Source: MWBF01 sp040772005 (GTDB lineage: Bacteria; Chloroflexota; Anaerolineae; CG2-30-64-16). From it: DNA of 64,000 bases. Location of the stretch: contig JAXGYZ010000006.1 of assembly GCA_040772005.1 (NCBI GenBank), forward strand, positions 246,896 to 310,895, given 5' to 3'. A model generated the notes under the pieces. That model was not told the origin of the DNA. It saw only the letters and a list, made by a program, of their open reading frames with translations, and searched no databases. Below are positions 44,425 to 56,344 of this stretch, piece after piece (within the stretch, counting starts at the first letter, position 1; every line of letters begins with the position of its first letter). Position numbers and translations under genes: made by a program.

Positions 44425-44600
44425 ATGGCCGCAGCCATCAAGCTCTTCGAGATGGGCCAGCTTTCATCCGGCGCTGCAGCGCCTGGCCGGCGTACCGGGC
44501 ACCGTATTCCTCTTCGCCTGGCCGACTACGGAGTCGACACCTTCAATCTGACCGCCGGCGACCCGGAACTGGGAGACGCGCCTTGCCTGATGTGGACAAC
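44425..44600 (+). pseudogene. UPF0175-family antitoxin remnant, frameshifted
   Basis: MAAAIKLFEMGQLSSGAAA and, in another frame, LADYGVDTFNLTAGDPE together match the UPF0175 pattern (A-I-x-L-F-E-x-G-x-L-S-S-G-A-A-A ... L-A-x-Y-G-V-D). At least one indel lies near 44480-44510. No matching PIN partner follows. Confidence 0.6.
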
Positions 44601-44637
44601 ACCACCCAAGGTGGAATCGCTTGCAGCACGGGACTCG

Positions 44638-46863
44638 TAATCTTCAATCTTCAATCTTCAATCTGTCATGGGTGCTCGTCCTCGCCGCCGCACTCTCCCT
44701 CTGGCGCTTCGATGCGTTCCAGTTGGGCGTGTACGGCGACGATGCGGAATACGTCGTGCTCGCGCGCTCCCTGGTGGACGGCCCGGCCTACGGCTACGTC
44801 AGCCGCCCGGTCCCTGCGCCGACCCGCTTCCCATTCGGCTGGCCGCCCTGCTCGCGCCGGTGGTCGCGCTTCTCCGGCGGCGAATACGGCATGCTGAAGA
44901 TTGCCTCGCTCCTCTTCACGCTAGCCAACACCGCGCCTTCATCGTCCTGCCGGCCGTATATGGGCGGTGTAGTTGTGGCTCGGTCGGAGATGGCCGGCAG
45001 CTACCGCTGGAAGATGCTTGCCCTGCCCGCCGGCCTGCTCTACGCGACCTCCCCGCTCGTGGTCGACCACTCCCGCATGGTCATGTCCGAGCCCGCGCCT
45101 CTTCTTCGCCGGCCTGCTGCTGACCGCCGCGAGGCGGCGACCGCACGGCAGCGCCTCTGCTCGGCCTGGCGCTCGGCGCGGTCTGGGCCGCGGCTGCCTA
45201 CACCCGCACGATCGTCACCCTCGTCGCCGCATCCGTCGCCTGGCTCCTCCTCCGGCGCCGCTACGACCGGCTGCTGCTGGCCGCACTCGCGGCCGCAGTG
45301 TTTGCACCGTGCTCGTCGTTGCGACGCCGCTGCGCTGGGGCGACCTCTTCCAGGGCGGCCGTTACGTGACGGAACCGTGTTCGAGCCTGCCGTCGTCGAC
45401 GAGCACGACCTGCCTGCTGACCCGCCGGCCGGTGATGCGCCGGTCGAGACCCTGTCGCTGGCAGCGCGCCGCACGGCCTGCGCTACGGCTCGACCACCGT
45501 GCGCGGCACGCTCGTGCCGTTCATCGGCGGCCGCACCGTCGCCGGCCTGCTCGGCCTGCCGGCCTCGGCTGGCTGCCCGCCCTCGCCTCCGCCGTCATCC
45601 TGCTCGCCATCGCCGCCGGCTTCATCATCAGCCTCCTCCCCCCGCGCCGCCAAGCATCCCGAGCGGAGCCCCGCCAAGCATCCTGAGCGGAGCGCAGCGT
45701 AGTCGAAGGATGAGCGGAGCCCCGCGCAGCATCCTGAGCGGAGCGCAGCGTAGTCGAAGGATGAGCGGAGCCCCGCCAAGCATCCCGAGCGGAGCGCAGC
45801 GTAGTCGAAGGATGAGCGGAGCGCAGCGTAGTCGAAGGATGAGCGGAGCCCTGCCAAGCATTCCGAGCGGAGCGCAGCGTAGTCGAAGGATGAAGCGAGC
45901 CCCGCGCAGCATCCCAAGCGGAGCCCCGCCAAGCATCCCGAGCGGAGCGCAGCGTAGTCCAGGCGATGGCGCTGGAGCGCCGCGGCGAGCCGAGCGGAGC
46001 CCCGCCGTTATCCTGAGCGGATGCAGCGTTCGAAGGACGATGCAGTTCCCGCCGTTATCCTGATGAGCGTGGCGTGCTCAGGCGATGAGCGACGGGCGCA
46101 GGCCAGCATTCGGCACACTATTTCACGCAGTCAAAGGGCGTCTCATTGCAGCCTGTCCACCTGTGTCGCCTTCTACGCCGCAATCACCATCCTCTGGATG
46201 TGGTCGCTCCTGCGCCTGCTCTACGGCATCCTGCCCTTCCTGGTCGGCTTCATGCTGCTCGGCCTGGCCTCTGCCGCGGATTGGGTTGTCGCCGTTCTAA
46301 GTACAACGAGCGTACTTTTCGGATGATAGTGTCCGCCACCAGGACTCCATCCCTGCTTCCGCGGTCCGCGTATTCCGTGGTTGCGCCCGGGTGCGCCGCG
46401 GCGCGCATCGGCCGACTTCTTTCGCAACCGCGCTCGTCACCTTCGTCGTCATCGCGTCATTCGTGGCCAACATCGCCGCCAGCCTGCGCATCGGCGACCT
46501 GCGCCACCATACGCCCGACCTGTCCGCAGGCAATGACCTGGATCAGGGACAACACGCCAGATGACAGCATCGTGCTGTCCGCTAATCCGGAGGTCACTCA
46601 CGTCTATGCGGACCGGCAAGGTTCACCGCTGGTAGGTTCGGCCTTCCGCGGTCGGTGCGGCCCTCGCAGTCGGAGGCGCAGGAGCGCGCCCCGCCTACTC
46701 TCCCGCTCGCGCCCGACCCGTCTGGCGGTAAGACGGCGCACTCGAAGTATCACCCCAAGCTAGCAGGCTGGCCGCTGAACTACCAAGGGCACCGGAGGCA
46801 GCGCCTGCCTATGCCGATCCAGAGCGGCAGGTCTATGTGTGTATGGATGGCTCCAGCGTGATA
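44638..46863 (+). pseudogene. GT39-like membrane glycosyltransferase, multiply frameshifted
   Basis: The first frame encodes WVLVLAAALSLWRFDAFQLG, then VYGDDAEYVVLARSLVDGP, the GT39 opening with its acidic motif. Later fragments in other frames include AGLLYATSPLVVDHSRMVMSEP and, at the end, TWIRDNTPDDSIVLSANPE with HVYADRQG. Ending near 46863. An array of CATCCTGAGCGG repeats (45650-46060) splits it in the middle. A heptamer repeat (44638-44667) encodes its first residues. At least six frame changes are needed to read it through. Confidence 0.65.
45650..46060 (+). repeat. CATCCTGAGCGGAGC...GTAGTCGAAGGATG array (24-, 27- and 51-nt steps)
   Basis: Seven to nine units such as CATCCTGAGCGGAGCGCAGC plus GTAGTCGAAGGATGAGCGGA plus GCCCCGCGCAG. 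The 51-nt composite contains a 27-nt step (GAGCGGAGCGCAGC...GAAGGAT) and alternates with a 24-nt step (CATCCCGAGCGGAGCC...). All steps are multiples of three, and the array is open on both strands. The last units (45960-46060) decay into unique sequence. Confidence 0.85.
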
Positions 46864-46919
46864 GCCCCTGACCTTATATGATCCTGTGGGAGTTGCCGGC
46901 GGAGGGCGGATTTTGTAGG

Positions 46920-48537
46920 ATGCTATCAAGAAACAGACTAATGCTGGCAGCCATCCTGTTGGCGGCCTTAGGGCTTCGTCTATGGGGCATCAGTTGGTCT
47001 GCCACATGAGTATCATGTGGATGAGGTCCAGGCGTCAGGCAGGCCGCATCGCTGGTCGAAACACGCTTGGAGCCTGTGTGGTGGAACAATCCGCTCCTTC
47101 TACAAATACATATACCGCTGAGTATGGCGTCCTGTTTGTGATAGACGGCTTACTGGCCTGTATGCATCTATTGGTGACTTTGCAGCTAAAACAGCTTCGA
47201 TCCGACGCTCCTGTATCTGATCGGCCGCTTTCACAACGGGCCTTCTTCGGCGCACTCACTGTGGCGCTAGCGTATCTGCTTGGCAAAGTTGCATATAATG
47301 TACGCGGGCCTGATCTCGGCTGCCTTCCTCGGTGGGGCTTTATCCATGTGCGAGACTCCCACTTTGCAGTCAACGATGTGCCGGCTACTTTCTTCGTGAC
47401 ATTGGCCCTCCTCGCCGCTATTCGTCTGGCTCAGTCCGGGGACCGCAAGTGGTACATCCTATGGGTGTTTCGCTCGGGCTCGGTTTTGCAACGAAGTATT
47501 CAACTGCCCTTGCCATTGTACCTGTTTTGATCGCTCACTTTGATGCTTCGAAATTCGCTTGCGACCAAAACTGACCCTTTAACCTGGGCGTTTATCCCCA
47601 TCCTGACAGCCGCAGCGGCTATCAGCGTCTCTCCGTATTTTGTGCTCACACCTGCCAAGGTCGTGCGGGATGTCTACGAGGCCCTCTATCTGGCTGGACG
47701 ACAGAAATTTATGGGATGGCTGATTGACGCAGCAGGTGGCCATATCTTTTATATCAAGACCATGATGTGGGGCCTGGGAGCACTCCTATTCGCTTTGGTG
47801 CTCTTGGGCTTCGGTGTGGCGATTCTCCGCCACTTCCCCAAGGATGTGATCTTGTTCTCGTTGCCGTTGACGATCTACATTTTCATTGCAGGGCAGCAGG
47901 AGATGTACTGCCCGCTTCATCTTCCCGCCGTTCCTGCCCTACTGGTGCTGGCCAGGCACTCCTCGAAAAGGTTGCTGTCAGCTTCATTCATCGGCCCCGG
48001 TCGGCATCGGCAGCCATTACTGGGCTGACCCTGCTGGTGCTTATCCAGCCTCTGGCTTCGGCTCTCCGGTTCGACCAGTTACTCACACGCCCCGATACTC
48101 GCACGCTTGCGGCCGAGTGGATCGAAGCCACCACCGCCAGGGTCCAAAATCGCTCAGGATTGGCGCACGCATGGCCTGCCTCTAGCAACGTCGGAACAGG
48201 CTGTACCGGGCGCATCTCGCACCTACGATGTTCTCCTGATCGGCGAGACCGGGCTGTCCGAGCATCCAATTTCGTGGTATCAGGAAAACGCTCTTCGACT
48301 ACTTGGTGAGCAGCAGTTTCATCTCTGAAATCGGGCTGAAGTCACCAGAGCAGCATATTGCCCGCCGGCGGTCTATGCATCGCTGCCGACGGAATTGGAG
48401 CCGTTACAGTCCTTCAGGCCGACGGCCGGCAATAGCGATATGCCGTTCATATTCGACGAAGTCTATGGCCCGGCAGTGAGTCTCTGGCAACGGCGAACGA
48501 CTCCGGACCGACCATTGAGGTCTATGAGCTCAAATGA
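46920..48537 (+). pseudogene. Second GT39/PMT-type glycosyltransferase, multiply frameshifted
   Basis: Conserved pieces in alternating frames: NRLMLAAILLAALGLRLWGIS, HVRDSHFAVNDVPATFFVTL, SLGLGFATKYSTALAIVPVL, YFVLTPAKVVRDVYEAL and QEMYCPLHLPAVPALLVLA. The final piece PTIEVYELK ends at 48537. HVRDSH is the PMT-like motif after the first acidic loop. Base composition is lower in G+C than upstream (47161-47220 is 27/60). At least five indels. Confidence 0.68.
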
Positions 48538-48540
48538 CTT

Positions 48541-50160
48541 CACCGCAGGCCATAATATCCCAGCGATGGATGCTAGAGGCGAGATTATGTATACTTACTT
48601 GAGTGGAGCTTTGCGTTCGCTGAAGTTTCCACGCAATGATGGCTTTAGCCTTACTGTATTCCTGAGTATTCTCCGTCCACCAGACGTAAGGGGTCAAGAC
48701 ACGAGGAAACACTGACTTCGGCTCAATAACATCGGCGAGGAAGGCGTCACTCCATCCTTGGCAGTCGACGAAATGGCCGAATACATGCCATGTGGATTGC
48801 TAACGTGGGAGGAGGAGAGATCCTCGGATGGGGTGACACGCTGCTTTATGCTTTCTCCGATGGAGGCGAATGGTCTGAGCCTTCTGATGTGTTAGCCGTT
48901 TCCTGCCCGGAAGAGGCCGCGGACACACCTGACTTGCTATTGGGAACTTCGATGGGAATCTCCACGTTCTTTGGCGCCAGGGAAGACAGCTCTTGCACAG
49001 CTGGGCTCCGCTATCCGGGGCACGACAGCCACTAAACTGGCGAACTGGCAATCCTGTTGCTTCCATGCCAACGGGCTCTCGTCCCTGCTATGCAACTGCG
49101 GATAGCGCCGGTGTCTTTCACGTCGTCTGTTCCCAGCAAATGTCCGACGCTTGGGGCGTGATTTACCTTTGCGATCCCTGGACAACGGCCTGAACTGGTC
49201 GATTCAATCTCTGTGGGTCTGGCAGCCGAAGACCACGCGACTGATCTTCCGCGCCTTGCCGTAGATTTTCAGGGCGGCATTCATCTTACTTGGACTGACC
49301 AGTTGCCAGATGGTTGGCCTCTGGTAGGGATTTTCTATTCTCGCTCATTGGACAGTGGGCTATCTTGGTCAGAACCCGTTCAATTGGCATCGGACAGAGT
49401 CGGCTACTCGAATATCGTCGCAACACAGGATGGCAGTGTGCACGTGGTTTGAACAGCAGTGCGTCGGTCGCCATCACCGCTGGTCCGCCGACGTGGTGAA
49501 ACCTGGTCCGGCGATGTGCTAATTAGTGAGGCGACCGGCACAACACAAGGTGCCCCGGCTTACAGCTGCTGACAGCGCGAACTCCGTATATGTTCTGATG
49601 TTCGACCCGCCGCTCGGGGCAAATCGAGCGGACGACATGATTTGCGAGGTGGGATGGAGCGGCCTGGTCTCGCCCGCGGGTGCTGTCTCCAGCAGCTTCA
49701 GGGGTCTACGTGAACTTCCCTGCGTTGATCACCGAAAACGGGAATCGGTTATACGGCGTGTGGCACTCGACAGCTCCAAGCATCCCACGGCCGGTCTCGA
49801 AGGCAATTCGGCCGAGTGTGGTACGTAAAGCTAGAAACAACTGCGCCACCTTGCCTGTCAAGAAGGCAGCGATTCCAACAAGCAATCCAGGGGTGATCCC
49901 GCAACCGTCATTCTAGATTCGAGCCTGGCACGGCCGAGCCTGGAGGGGCTTGAAGCCTCCGCCGCATCAGAACCTGCGACTCATCCTCGGGGGCTCTCCA
50001 CTGCGCCCTCCTCGACGGCAGGAATCCCCCCTATCGTATTTGGACTGTTCCCCACCGTAGCCTTCGTGTTGCTCATCGTGGTCAGTCAGACGACGGAGAC
50101 ATCGGGGATGACTTTGTGCGAACCAGTGATTCTTGCACAGAGGTAGGTAGCCCACGGACC
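48541..50160 (+). pseudogene. BNR/sialidase-like extracellular protein, multiply frameshifted
   Basis: Fragments in several frames: PSLAVDEM, then MWIANVGGGEILGWGDTLLY with AFSDGGEWSEPSDV, then FYSRSLDSGLSWSEPVQLAS (an Asp box S-x-D-x-G-x-x-W). Near 50022-50090 a hydrophobic segment, IPPIVFGLFPTVAFVLLIVV, looks like a C-terminal membrane anchor. Seven or more indels; no start codon can be placed with confidence. A surface-exposed propeller protein is the most that can be said. Confidence 0.5.
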
Positions 50161-50242
50161 TAGCCCATCTCCGACAGGTTGCTAGAGTGCCTGTTCGGAT
50201 AATCAGCTCGATATTCAGTCATGGCGGTTTCCGTCGCCCCAG

Positions 50243-51666
50243 ATGGCCCGGGGAAGCATCTGGGTGTTTGGCACCTACTCTGGCGCAGCAACCGATATCG
50301 ATTGTCCGCTCGCTGATTTTGGCTCGGTTACTGGTCCCGGCAGATTTCGCAATATGGGGCTCGCGGGCCTTTCACGGCTGCCCCGGTAATCTTTACTGAG
50401 ACGGGCGATGGCCTGCACTCATCCAGCGCAGGGATCTGAACGATGAGACTATGCATACGGGTGACCATCATGGCTATCCGCGGTTTCATCCTCTCCATTG
50501 TCGCTCTGGCAGCACCTGTTGCGGCCTGGTTCTTCGGAGAACCAACCCTCACGCCAGTGCTGCGCGTCATGGCATTAACCTCGCGCTGAGTGGCCCTCGC
50601 TAACAGCCTCGGCGTAATCCTGCTCCAACGCGAAATGCGTTTCGATGTCCTGGCTCTGCTCAATCTGACCGTGGCAATCGTAAGCTTCATTGTGTCGGTC
50701 GTCGCCGGCTACGTGTTCCGCAGCGTGTGGGCGTTCGTAGCGGGCGAGCTGGCCGGCACCCTACGGCGCTTATCTTTTCTTATCGCCCGCACCCATATCG
50801 CCCATGCCTGCTCTATCAGGCCCAAGCCGCAAGGCCTCTGCTTCATTTTGGGCGCCGCCATGTGACTGGATCTGCATCGTATCCTATCTGACAAATCAGG
50901 GAGTCGATGCCGTCATAGGCAAAACTCTGGGCGCGAAAGTGCCCTGGGCCTCTACGCATAGCATTTCGAGCGGCAAATCTGCCATCAACCAGCATCTCGC
51001 AGGTGATAAATCGCATAACCCTGCCGGCATTCTCCCAGATGCAGGATGAGCCAGATCGGGCTACGCTCCAACTACTTCGGTAACTGCTGCGACTAACGGC
51101 CTTGCTCGCTTTCCCGGTATCCGCCATGATGTTCGCACTAGCCCCCATCCTGATCCCGGTGCTGTATGGCTCGCAGGACGGCTGCCATCGCTCCTTTCAT
51201 GGTCCTGAGCGTTTTTGGCCTTGGAGAGATCCATCGGTTCCATAGCAATCTTTGGCATTCCTTGTTGGGTCAATCCCGTTGGGTCATGTGGCCCACGGCG
51301 ACCAAGTTGGCAGTCCTAGCCGCTTCATCTTCCCACTACCGCGGATGTCGAGCCTGCTCGGGCATCGCGACCGCAGCTACGGCTTCAGCCATTGCTGTTC
51401 AGGGGGTTGTCATCCACTCGACGGGAAGACTGCTGAAGATTCGTCCGCTGGACATCCTCCGGCAAATAATCAAACCAGCTTTCGGGTCAATACTGACAGG
51501 CAGCCCTAATAGCACTCCAGAAGGCGTTGTCTCTGAGCCAAGCGTGCTGAACCTGCTATGGCTGGCGACGGTTGGATTAGCCATCTATTCGGCGATTGTA
51601 TTGCCGTCGGAGATGCCGTTAGTGCGGAAACTAATACGGGTTCTTGCGCCTGCACCTTCAGCTTGA
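50243..51666 (+). pseudogene. Polysaccharide flippase (Wzx-like), multiply frameshifted
   Basis: Pieces: MARGSIWVFGTYSG, then SIVRSLILARLLVPADFAIWG, the typical Wzx/MurJ-group opening. LANSLGVILLQREMRFDVLA and VAGYVFRSVWAFVAGELAGT follow, ending with LLWLATVGLAIYSAIVLPSE. It would translocate lipid-linked repeat units. At least five indels split it, including stops between 50390 and 50590. Confidence 0.68.
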
Positions 51667-51703
51667 TGTCCACCCGAATATGGCGTAAGGGGGAGATTAA
51701 CCG

Positions 51704-52731
51704 ATGAGAATCGCCTGTTACCCGGAGCACCAGCAAGCACCTGATGATCTAATGCTCCGCCAGATGGATGCCACCATCGAACGGCACGTGGTGGCACCCC
51801 GGTGAATCCCGGTTCTGACCAACTCGAATGGGGGTGGCTGCGCGAATCGCCGAAAGGTGGATGTGATCCATCTGTATTGGCTTGTCTCGCACTATGTCAG
51901 AACAACGTTCATGCAGAGTGCCTGGGCAATGGCCAAGTTCGTGATCAAGCTGGTCCTGATCCGGCTTTTGGGGGTATCGGTTGGTATGGACAATGCACAA
52001 CGTCTATCCTCACGAGCGGAAGATCCCGTTCTGGATCTCATCGGACGACTGGCCGCAGCTTGGTTGTCCAATGCAGTGATCGTACACTGCGTTCAGGGGC
52101 GTCTGGAATTGCGGAGAAGATTCCACCGCACGAGAAACGTGTACATGGCCTATCTTGGTCACTTCATTGACGTACACCATGGTGTACAAGTGCGCAAGAA
52201 GCAAGATCACGCCTAGGATCGCTGCCCACGAAAAAGCGCTTCTCTTTTTTGGTGCTATCAGACCCTACAAAGGGCTGGATAGTCTACTTGGCGTGTTCTT
52301 CCCGCCAAGGTTGGAGGATCCGAACTCTCAGGCTGGTCATTGCTGGGTGGGCATTACCCGGATATGCAGACGAACTGCGGAAGCTGGCAAGCTGAGGATG
52401 GACGAATCAGTTTCTTTCCCCTGAACGCACTTGCAGAAGAGGCCCAGCTATACTTTGCCGCAGCCGATATTGTTGTTCTGCCTTTCACCAGATTCGACAT
52501 CTGCTTCTTGTCTTGACAGCAATGTCCTTCGCGAAACCAATCGTAGCGCCAGCACTCGGCTGCATACCGGAGTTGATCACCGATAGTTCTGGCATCCTTT
52601 ATGATCCAAACGAGACATCCGGGCTGAAAGCGGCACTGCTGAAAGCCCTCGGTTCGGACTCCGAAGGCAATTGGCGAGGAACGCTTGCGCCAGAGTTCAT
52701 GAATTCGAATGGGAAGAACTGGGCAGGATAA
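51704..52731 (+). pseudogene. Family 4 glycosyltransferase, multiply frameshifted
   Basis: Start MRIACYPEHQQAPDD at 51704. Pieces in other frames include DVIHLYWLVSHYVRTTFMQ, VYMAYLGHFIDVHHG, AHEKALLFFGAIRPYKGLDS, ALAEEAQLYFAAADIVVLPF and the C-terminal FAKPIVAPALGCIPELI. FGAIRPYKGLD and the VAPALGCIPEL loop mark a GT-B retaining transferase. Confidence 0.7.
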
Positions 52732-52820
52732 CTATGAAGGCGTATAGTAAGGTGTAGTAGGGTTTCGGTTTTGCTGTCGTCAATGATTGGTAGGACCGAT
52801 GTATCGGTCAGGAGCCACAA

Positions 52821-53404
52821 GTGCGCAAAATTGCTATTGAAACTAAACGGCTGGTTGCCGTTCTTATCATGTTGTGTTGCCGTTCTGGTTGCTGGCCAGG
52901 TTAACCAAGTACGTCTACGTCGGACAGATGATCAGCATGATCCCGCTGCACTTCGGCGAAATCGTCCGCTACGAATTCTATCGCCGGCACCTTGGCCGCT
53001 TGTGGCGAGGATGTGACCATCGGTTTCGGTAGCTATATTTCCTATCCAGATGTGACTATCGGTAGCCATGTTCGGATGGACGCATTCTGCAACGTGGGTC
53101 ATGCGGATATAGGAGATCACGTGCTGTGGCACGAAACTGCCACCTGGTGAGCGGGAGCCACTCACATCCCTTTGATCGGATTGATGTCTGATTATGCAGC
53201 AACAGGGCGAGTTTGGTCAAGTTCCGGGTGGGTCCAGATGTATGGCTCGGTTCAGGCGTCATTGTGCTAGCCGATATCGGTCAAGGTGTGATCGGTGCAG
53301 GCAGCGGTGACGCGATCGGTTCCAGATATGTCGGTAGCAGCCGGCAATCCCGCAAGATTGATTGTAGCCGTGTTCCGGACGGTGCGATTGGGGAAGAAGG
53401 ATAG
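52821..53404 (+). pseudogene. Left-handed beta-helix acyltransferase, frameshifted
   Basis: KYVYVGQMISMIPLHFGEIV, then DVTIGFGSYISYPDVTIGSH and RMDAFCNVGHADIGDHV in one frame. RVGPDVWLGSGVIVLADIG and SVPDMSVAAGNPARLI lie in others. The hexapeptide pattern and GNPARLI end fit an acetyltransferase acting on sugars. Three or more indels; the start is uncertain. Confidence 0.65.
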
Positions 53405-53413
53405 GATAAGTAG

Positions 53414-54496
53414 ATGGCAAAGGTCAGCGTGCTCATACCAACCTATAATCGTCAGGAGCAGCGGCGAGGCGATACGCAGCATTCAGTCCCAGACCTACAG
53501 TGACTGGGAAATTGTGGTCGTGGATGATGGATCGACTGATAGTACTGAACAGGTGATGAAAGGCTTCGGGAGACAACATCCGCTACATATACCAACTGAA
53601 TCAAGGGGTCTCCACTGCGCGCAACCTAGCCTTTCGAGTCACCGGCGAATACGTCTTCCTGACTCCGGACGACTATCTGCTGCCCAACGCTCTCGCGGAT
53701 CTTACACGCGCTGGAGGACAAGCCCACATCTGAAGTAGTCTATAGCAATGGTTATGTCGTTGATGCCAACGGGGTACACCAAGTTACTTTTGTCTGATTA
53801 CTCGCCTCGCCCGTTCGTGGATACACTCGAGACATTTGTGGTCAATAATCCACTGGGCCTGCATGGCACGATGTTCAGGCGTTCAGCACTTGAGCGAATC
53901 GATGGGCCATTCGATCCCCTCATGCTCGGATATGAGGATTGGGACATGAATATGCGGCTTAAGGCATGTGGCTGTACCTTTCACTTCTTGGCTTCCTATA
54001 CCGCATGCTATCGCTTCCACGGAGGCAACAAGTCTGCGCCGAAGTCCTCCTCTCCGAGAAGCGCCGCCTTTCTCTGTGGCTCAACCGGCAGAAAGTGATG
54101 GAATCACCCTGGTTCGAGAGCCTGTCTTTGCCAGGCAAGCAGAAATTCCTCCAGGATTTACTGACTGGCACGCTACAAGGTGACCGCCTTCGACAGGACC
54201 AGGTGCTATCGCATCGAACGTTTCAGGGTCTACCTGCCAGGGTCCGTTCGGCTCTGCTGTATCGTGTCGCTGTTGATAACATCATCGATGGAGGCGCACA
54301 GCCGCAGGATCGATGGGCACTTGCAAGGTGCATTGAGTTGGATCCCACTAACTTCAAGGCCTACCCTTTGCTGATACTGACGTTTGCGAGTCCCTGGCTG
54401 GCACGCAAAGCACTGTCTCGCTGGCGAAATGCACATACCGGCGTAGCTCCTTCAGATCCTGTCACGGCCATTCTGCGCTCCAAAAACGTCGCCTGA
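53414..54496 (+). pseudogene. Family 2 glycosyltransferase, frameshifted
   Basis: MAKVSVLIPTYNR (53414), then in a second frame SIQSQTYSDWEIVVVDDGST, then MLGYEDWDMNMRLKACGCTF (the acceptor-site ED-W motif). A fairly long intact C-terminus (about 53966-54496) shows no known domain: RQKVMESPWFESLSLPGKQK, DRWALARCIELDPTNFKAYP. The indels lie in the first half. Confidence 0.68.
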
Positions 54497-54515
54497 GAGT
54501 TTGGCGCTGATTGAT

Positions 54516-55155
54516 ATGAAAGCAATCAACACTCTTCTGATGAAGGTGGAGCGCAAGCGTGAGTTGCTTCGGGGCCGGTGGATGAGATATCGTGGGGCTG
54601 TGGCTGGCAGGCGTTTCGGCCTAGGTCCTGGCCTGTATCTGCTCCATCCTGAATACCTGATGGTCGGAGATGACGTCACGATCGAAGGCCCTGGTTACCT
54701 GCATTGTCACAGCCCGCAGGGTGTCCGCATCGGCAACAGCACCAGCATCGCGCGCAATGTCTGGATTCACTGTGGTGGAACACCCGATCGCGCCGGACAT
54801 GGATATCTGCACGTCGGAGACCGTTCGTTTATCGGTGTGCAATGCAGTTCTAGGCGCAGGTGGTGGCATTCGTATCGGTAGCCACGTGCAGATCGGACAA
54901 TGCGTGAACATGCAAGCTGAGAACCATGATTTCCGCGATGCAGACCGGCGAATCGATGAACAGGGTGTCACGTACGAGGGCATCGTGGTCGAGGACGATG
55001 TCTGGATCGGTTCGAAGGCCACTATTCTTGACGGCGTAACTATTGGCCAAGGCGCCGTAGTCGCTTGCAGGCGCAGTTGTTACGGCGGATGTCCCACCAT
55101 ATGCGGTCGTGGCAGGGTTCCGGCCAGGATCATTAAGATGCGAGGCGCGGCAACC
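54516..55155 (+). pseudogene. Left-handed beta-helix acetyltransferase with two frameshifts
   Basis: The first frame runs MKAINTLLMKVERKRELLRG to about 54840 (YLMVGDDVTIEGPGYLHC). A second frame resumes with CNAVLGAGGGIRIGSHVQIG and VVEDDVWIGSKATILDGVTI to ~55070. The third frame gives ADVPPYAVVAGFPARIIKMR. With two one-base corrections a normal ~215-residue sugar O-acetyltransferase results. Confidence 0.75.
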
Positions 55156-55156
55156 A

Positions 55157-56344
55157 GTGAAAGTCGCCATCTATCACAACCCCTCCGGCGGGTAAGCGCA
55201 TCGCACGAAATGACCCGTCATCTCGCAGAGCGGCATCAGATAGACGTCTACACGCTCGCAACGGCTGATCACGACTTCTGCGACCCGCGCCCGTTTTCCA
55301 CCCGGCATGTCGTCATGCCTTTCCAGGCTCTGCCTCTTGCCCGCCGTCCCTTTGGCCGGCTCAATCAGGGGATCCGCATCGCTGACCTGCTGCGCCTGAA
55401 AGACTACAGCGCCAGATGGCAGCACAGATTGACGGCGGTGGCTATGATGTCGTCTGTACACAACTGCCGCTTCAGTCAGAGCCCGGGACTAATGAAGTTC
55501 TTGCGGACTCCTTCCGCCTATTACTGCGGTGAACCACCTCGATTCTCTATGAGCCGCCTGCTCAGAGACCGTACCGGCTTTCCCCGCCCGGCGTCTGGGA
55601 AACCTCGTTGATCCGTTTCCCGGGCTTGTATCGCCGGACGCTCCGTCATCTGGACTGCCAACGCTGTCTGCAACCACAGTATTGGTGAACTCCCACTACT
55701 CACGCGAGACGTTCTACCGCACTCATGGCGTCTTTTGCTCGCGTTGGTCGGCTGGGCGTGGATACAGAATCGTTCCGCCCTTTGCCATTGAACGTGAACT
55801 GCATGTGCTCTCGGTCGGAGCACTGACCCCAGCGAAAGGATTCGATTTGGTTATCCGCAGCCCGCTCGATCAACCTTCATGCTGGCTCCTCGCTCATGAT
55901 CATCAGCAATGCCGCAAATCTACCCGAACATAGCTACCTGCAGGAACTGGCCCGCGACATGGCTGTGCAGGTGGATTTCCGGGGTGGGGGGCCGTCGAGG
56001 ATGAACTTGTCCGGGCATATAACCAGGCCTTGTTGACGGTGTACGCGCCGGTCATGGAACCGTTCGGCTTCGTGCCGTTGGAGTCCATGGAGACGGTGGC
56101 ACCCCGGTCATCGGCGCAATGAAGCCGGTGTGCGCGAGAGGGTCCGCCACGACGAGACCGGCCTGCTGGTCGAACGAGATGCGACTGCATTTGCCAGCGC
56201 CATCACGGACCTCCTGGCGGACCAGGGACCGGCGTGACCGGCTGGGCCGTCAGCCGGAAATACGTCGAAGACTCATGGAATTGGGCGCGTTCAGTGCAAG
56301 CAATCGAGCAGCACTTGGTCATAACATCGGAAGGCCGGCGATGA
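55157..56344 (+). pseudogene. Family 4 glycosyltransferase, multiply frameshifted
   Basis: GTG 55157 gives VKVAIYHNPSGG. Other frames hold HEMTRHLAERHQIDVYTLAT, VNSHYSRETFYRTHGV, ELHVLSVGALTPAKGFDLVI and HDETGLLVERDATAFASAI, ending SWNWARSVQAIEQHL. The pattern (N-S-x-Y-S-R-E, then S-V-G-x-L-T-P-x-K-G-F-D) is classic GT4. Its end overlaps the next start as ATGA. Confidence 0.7.

Noticed and set aside
45650..46060. Array that at first sight resembles a CRISPR
   Set aside because: Unit lengths vary (24, 27 and 51 nt), there are no unique spacers of regular length, and no cas genes are near.
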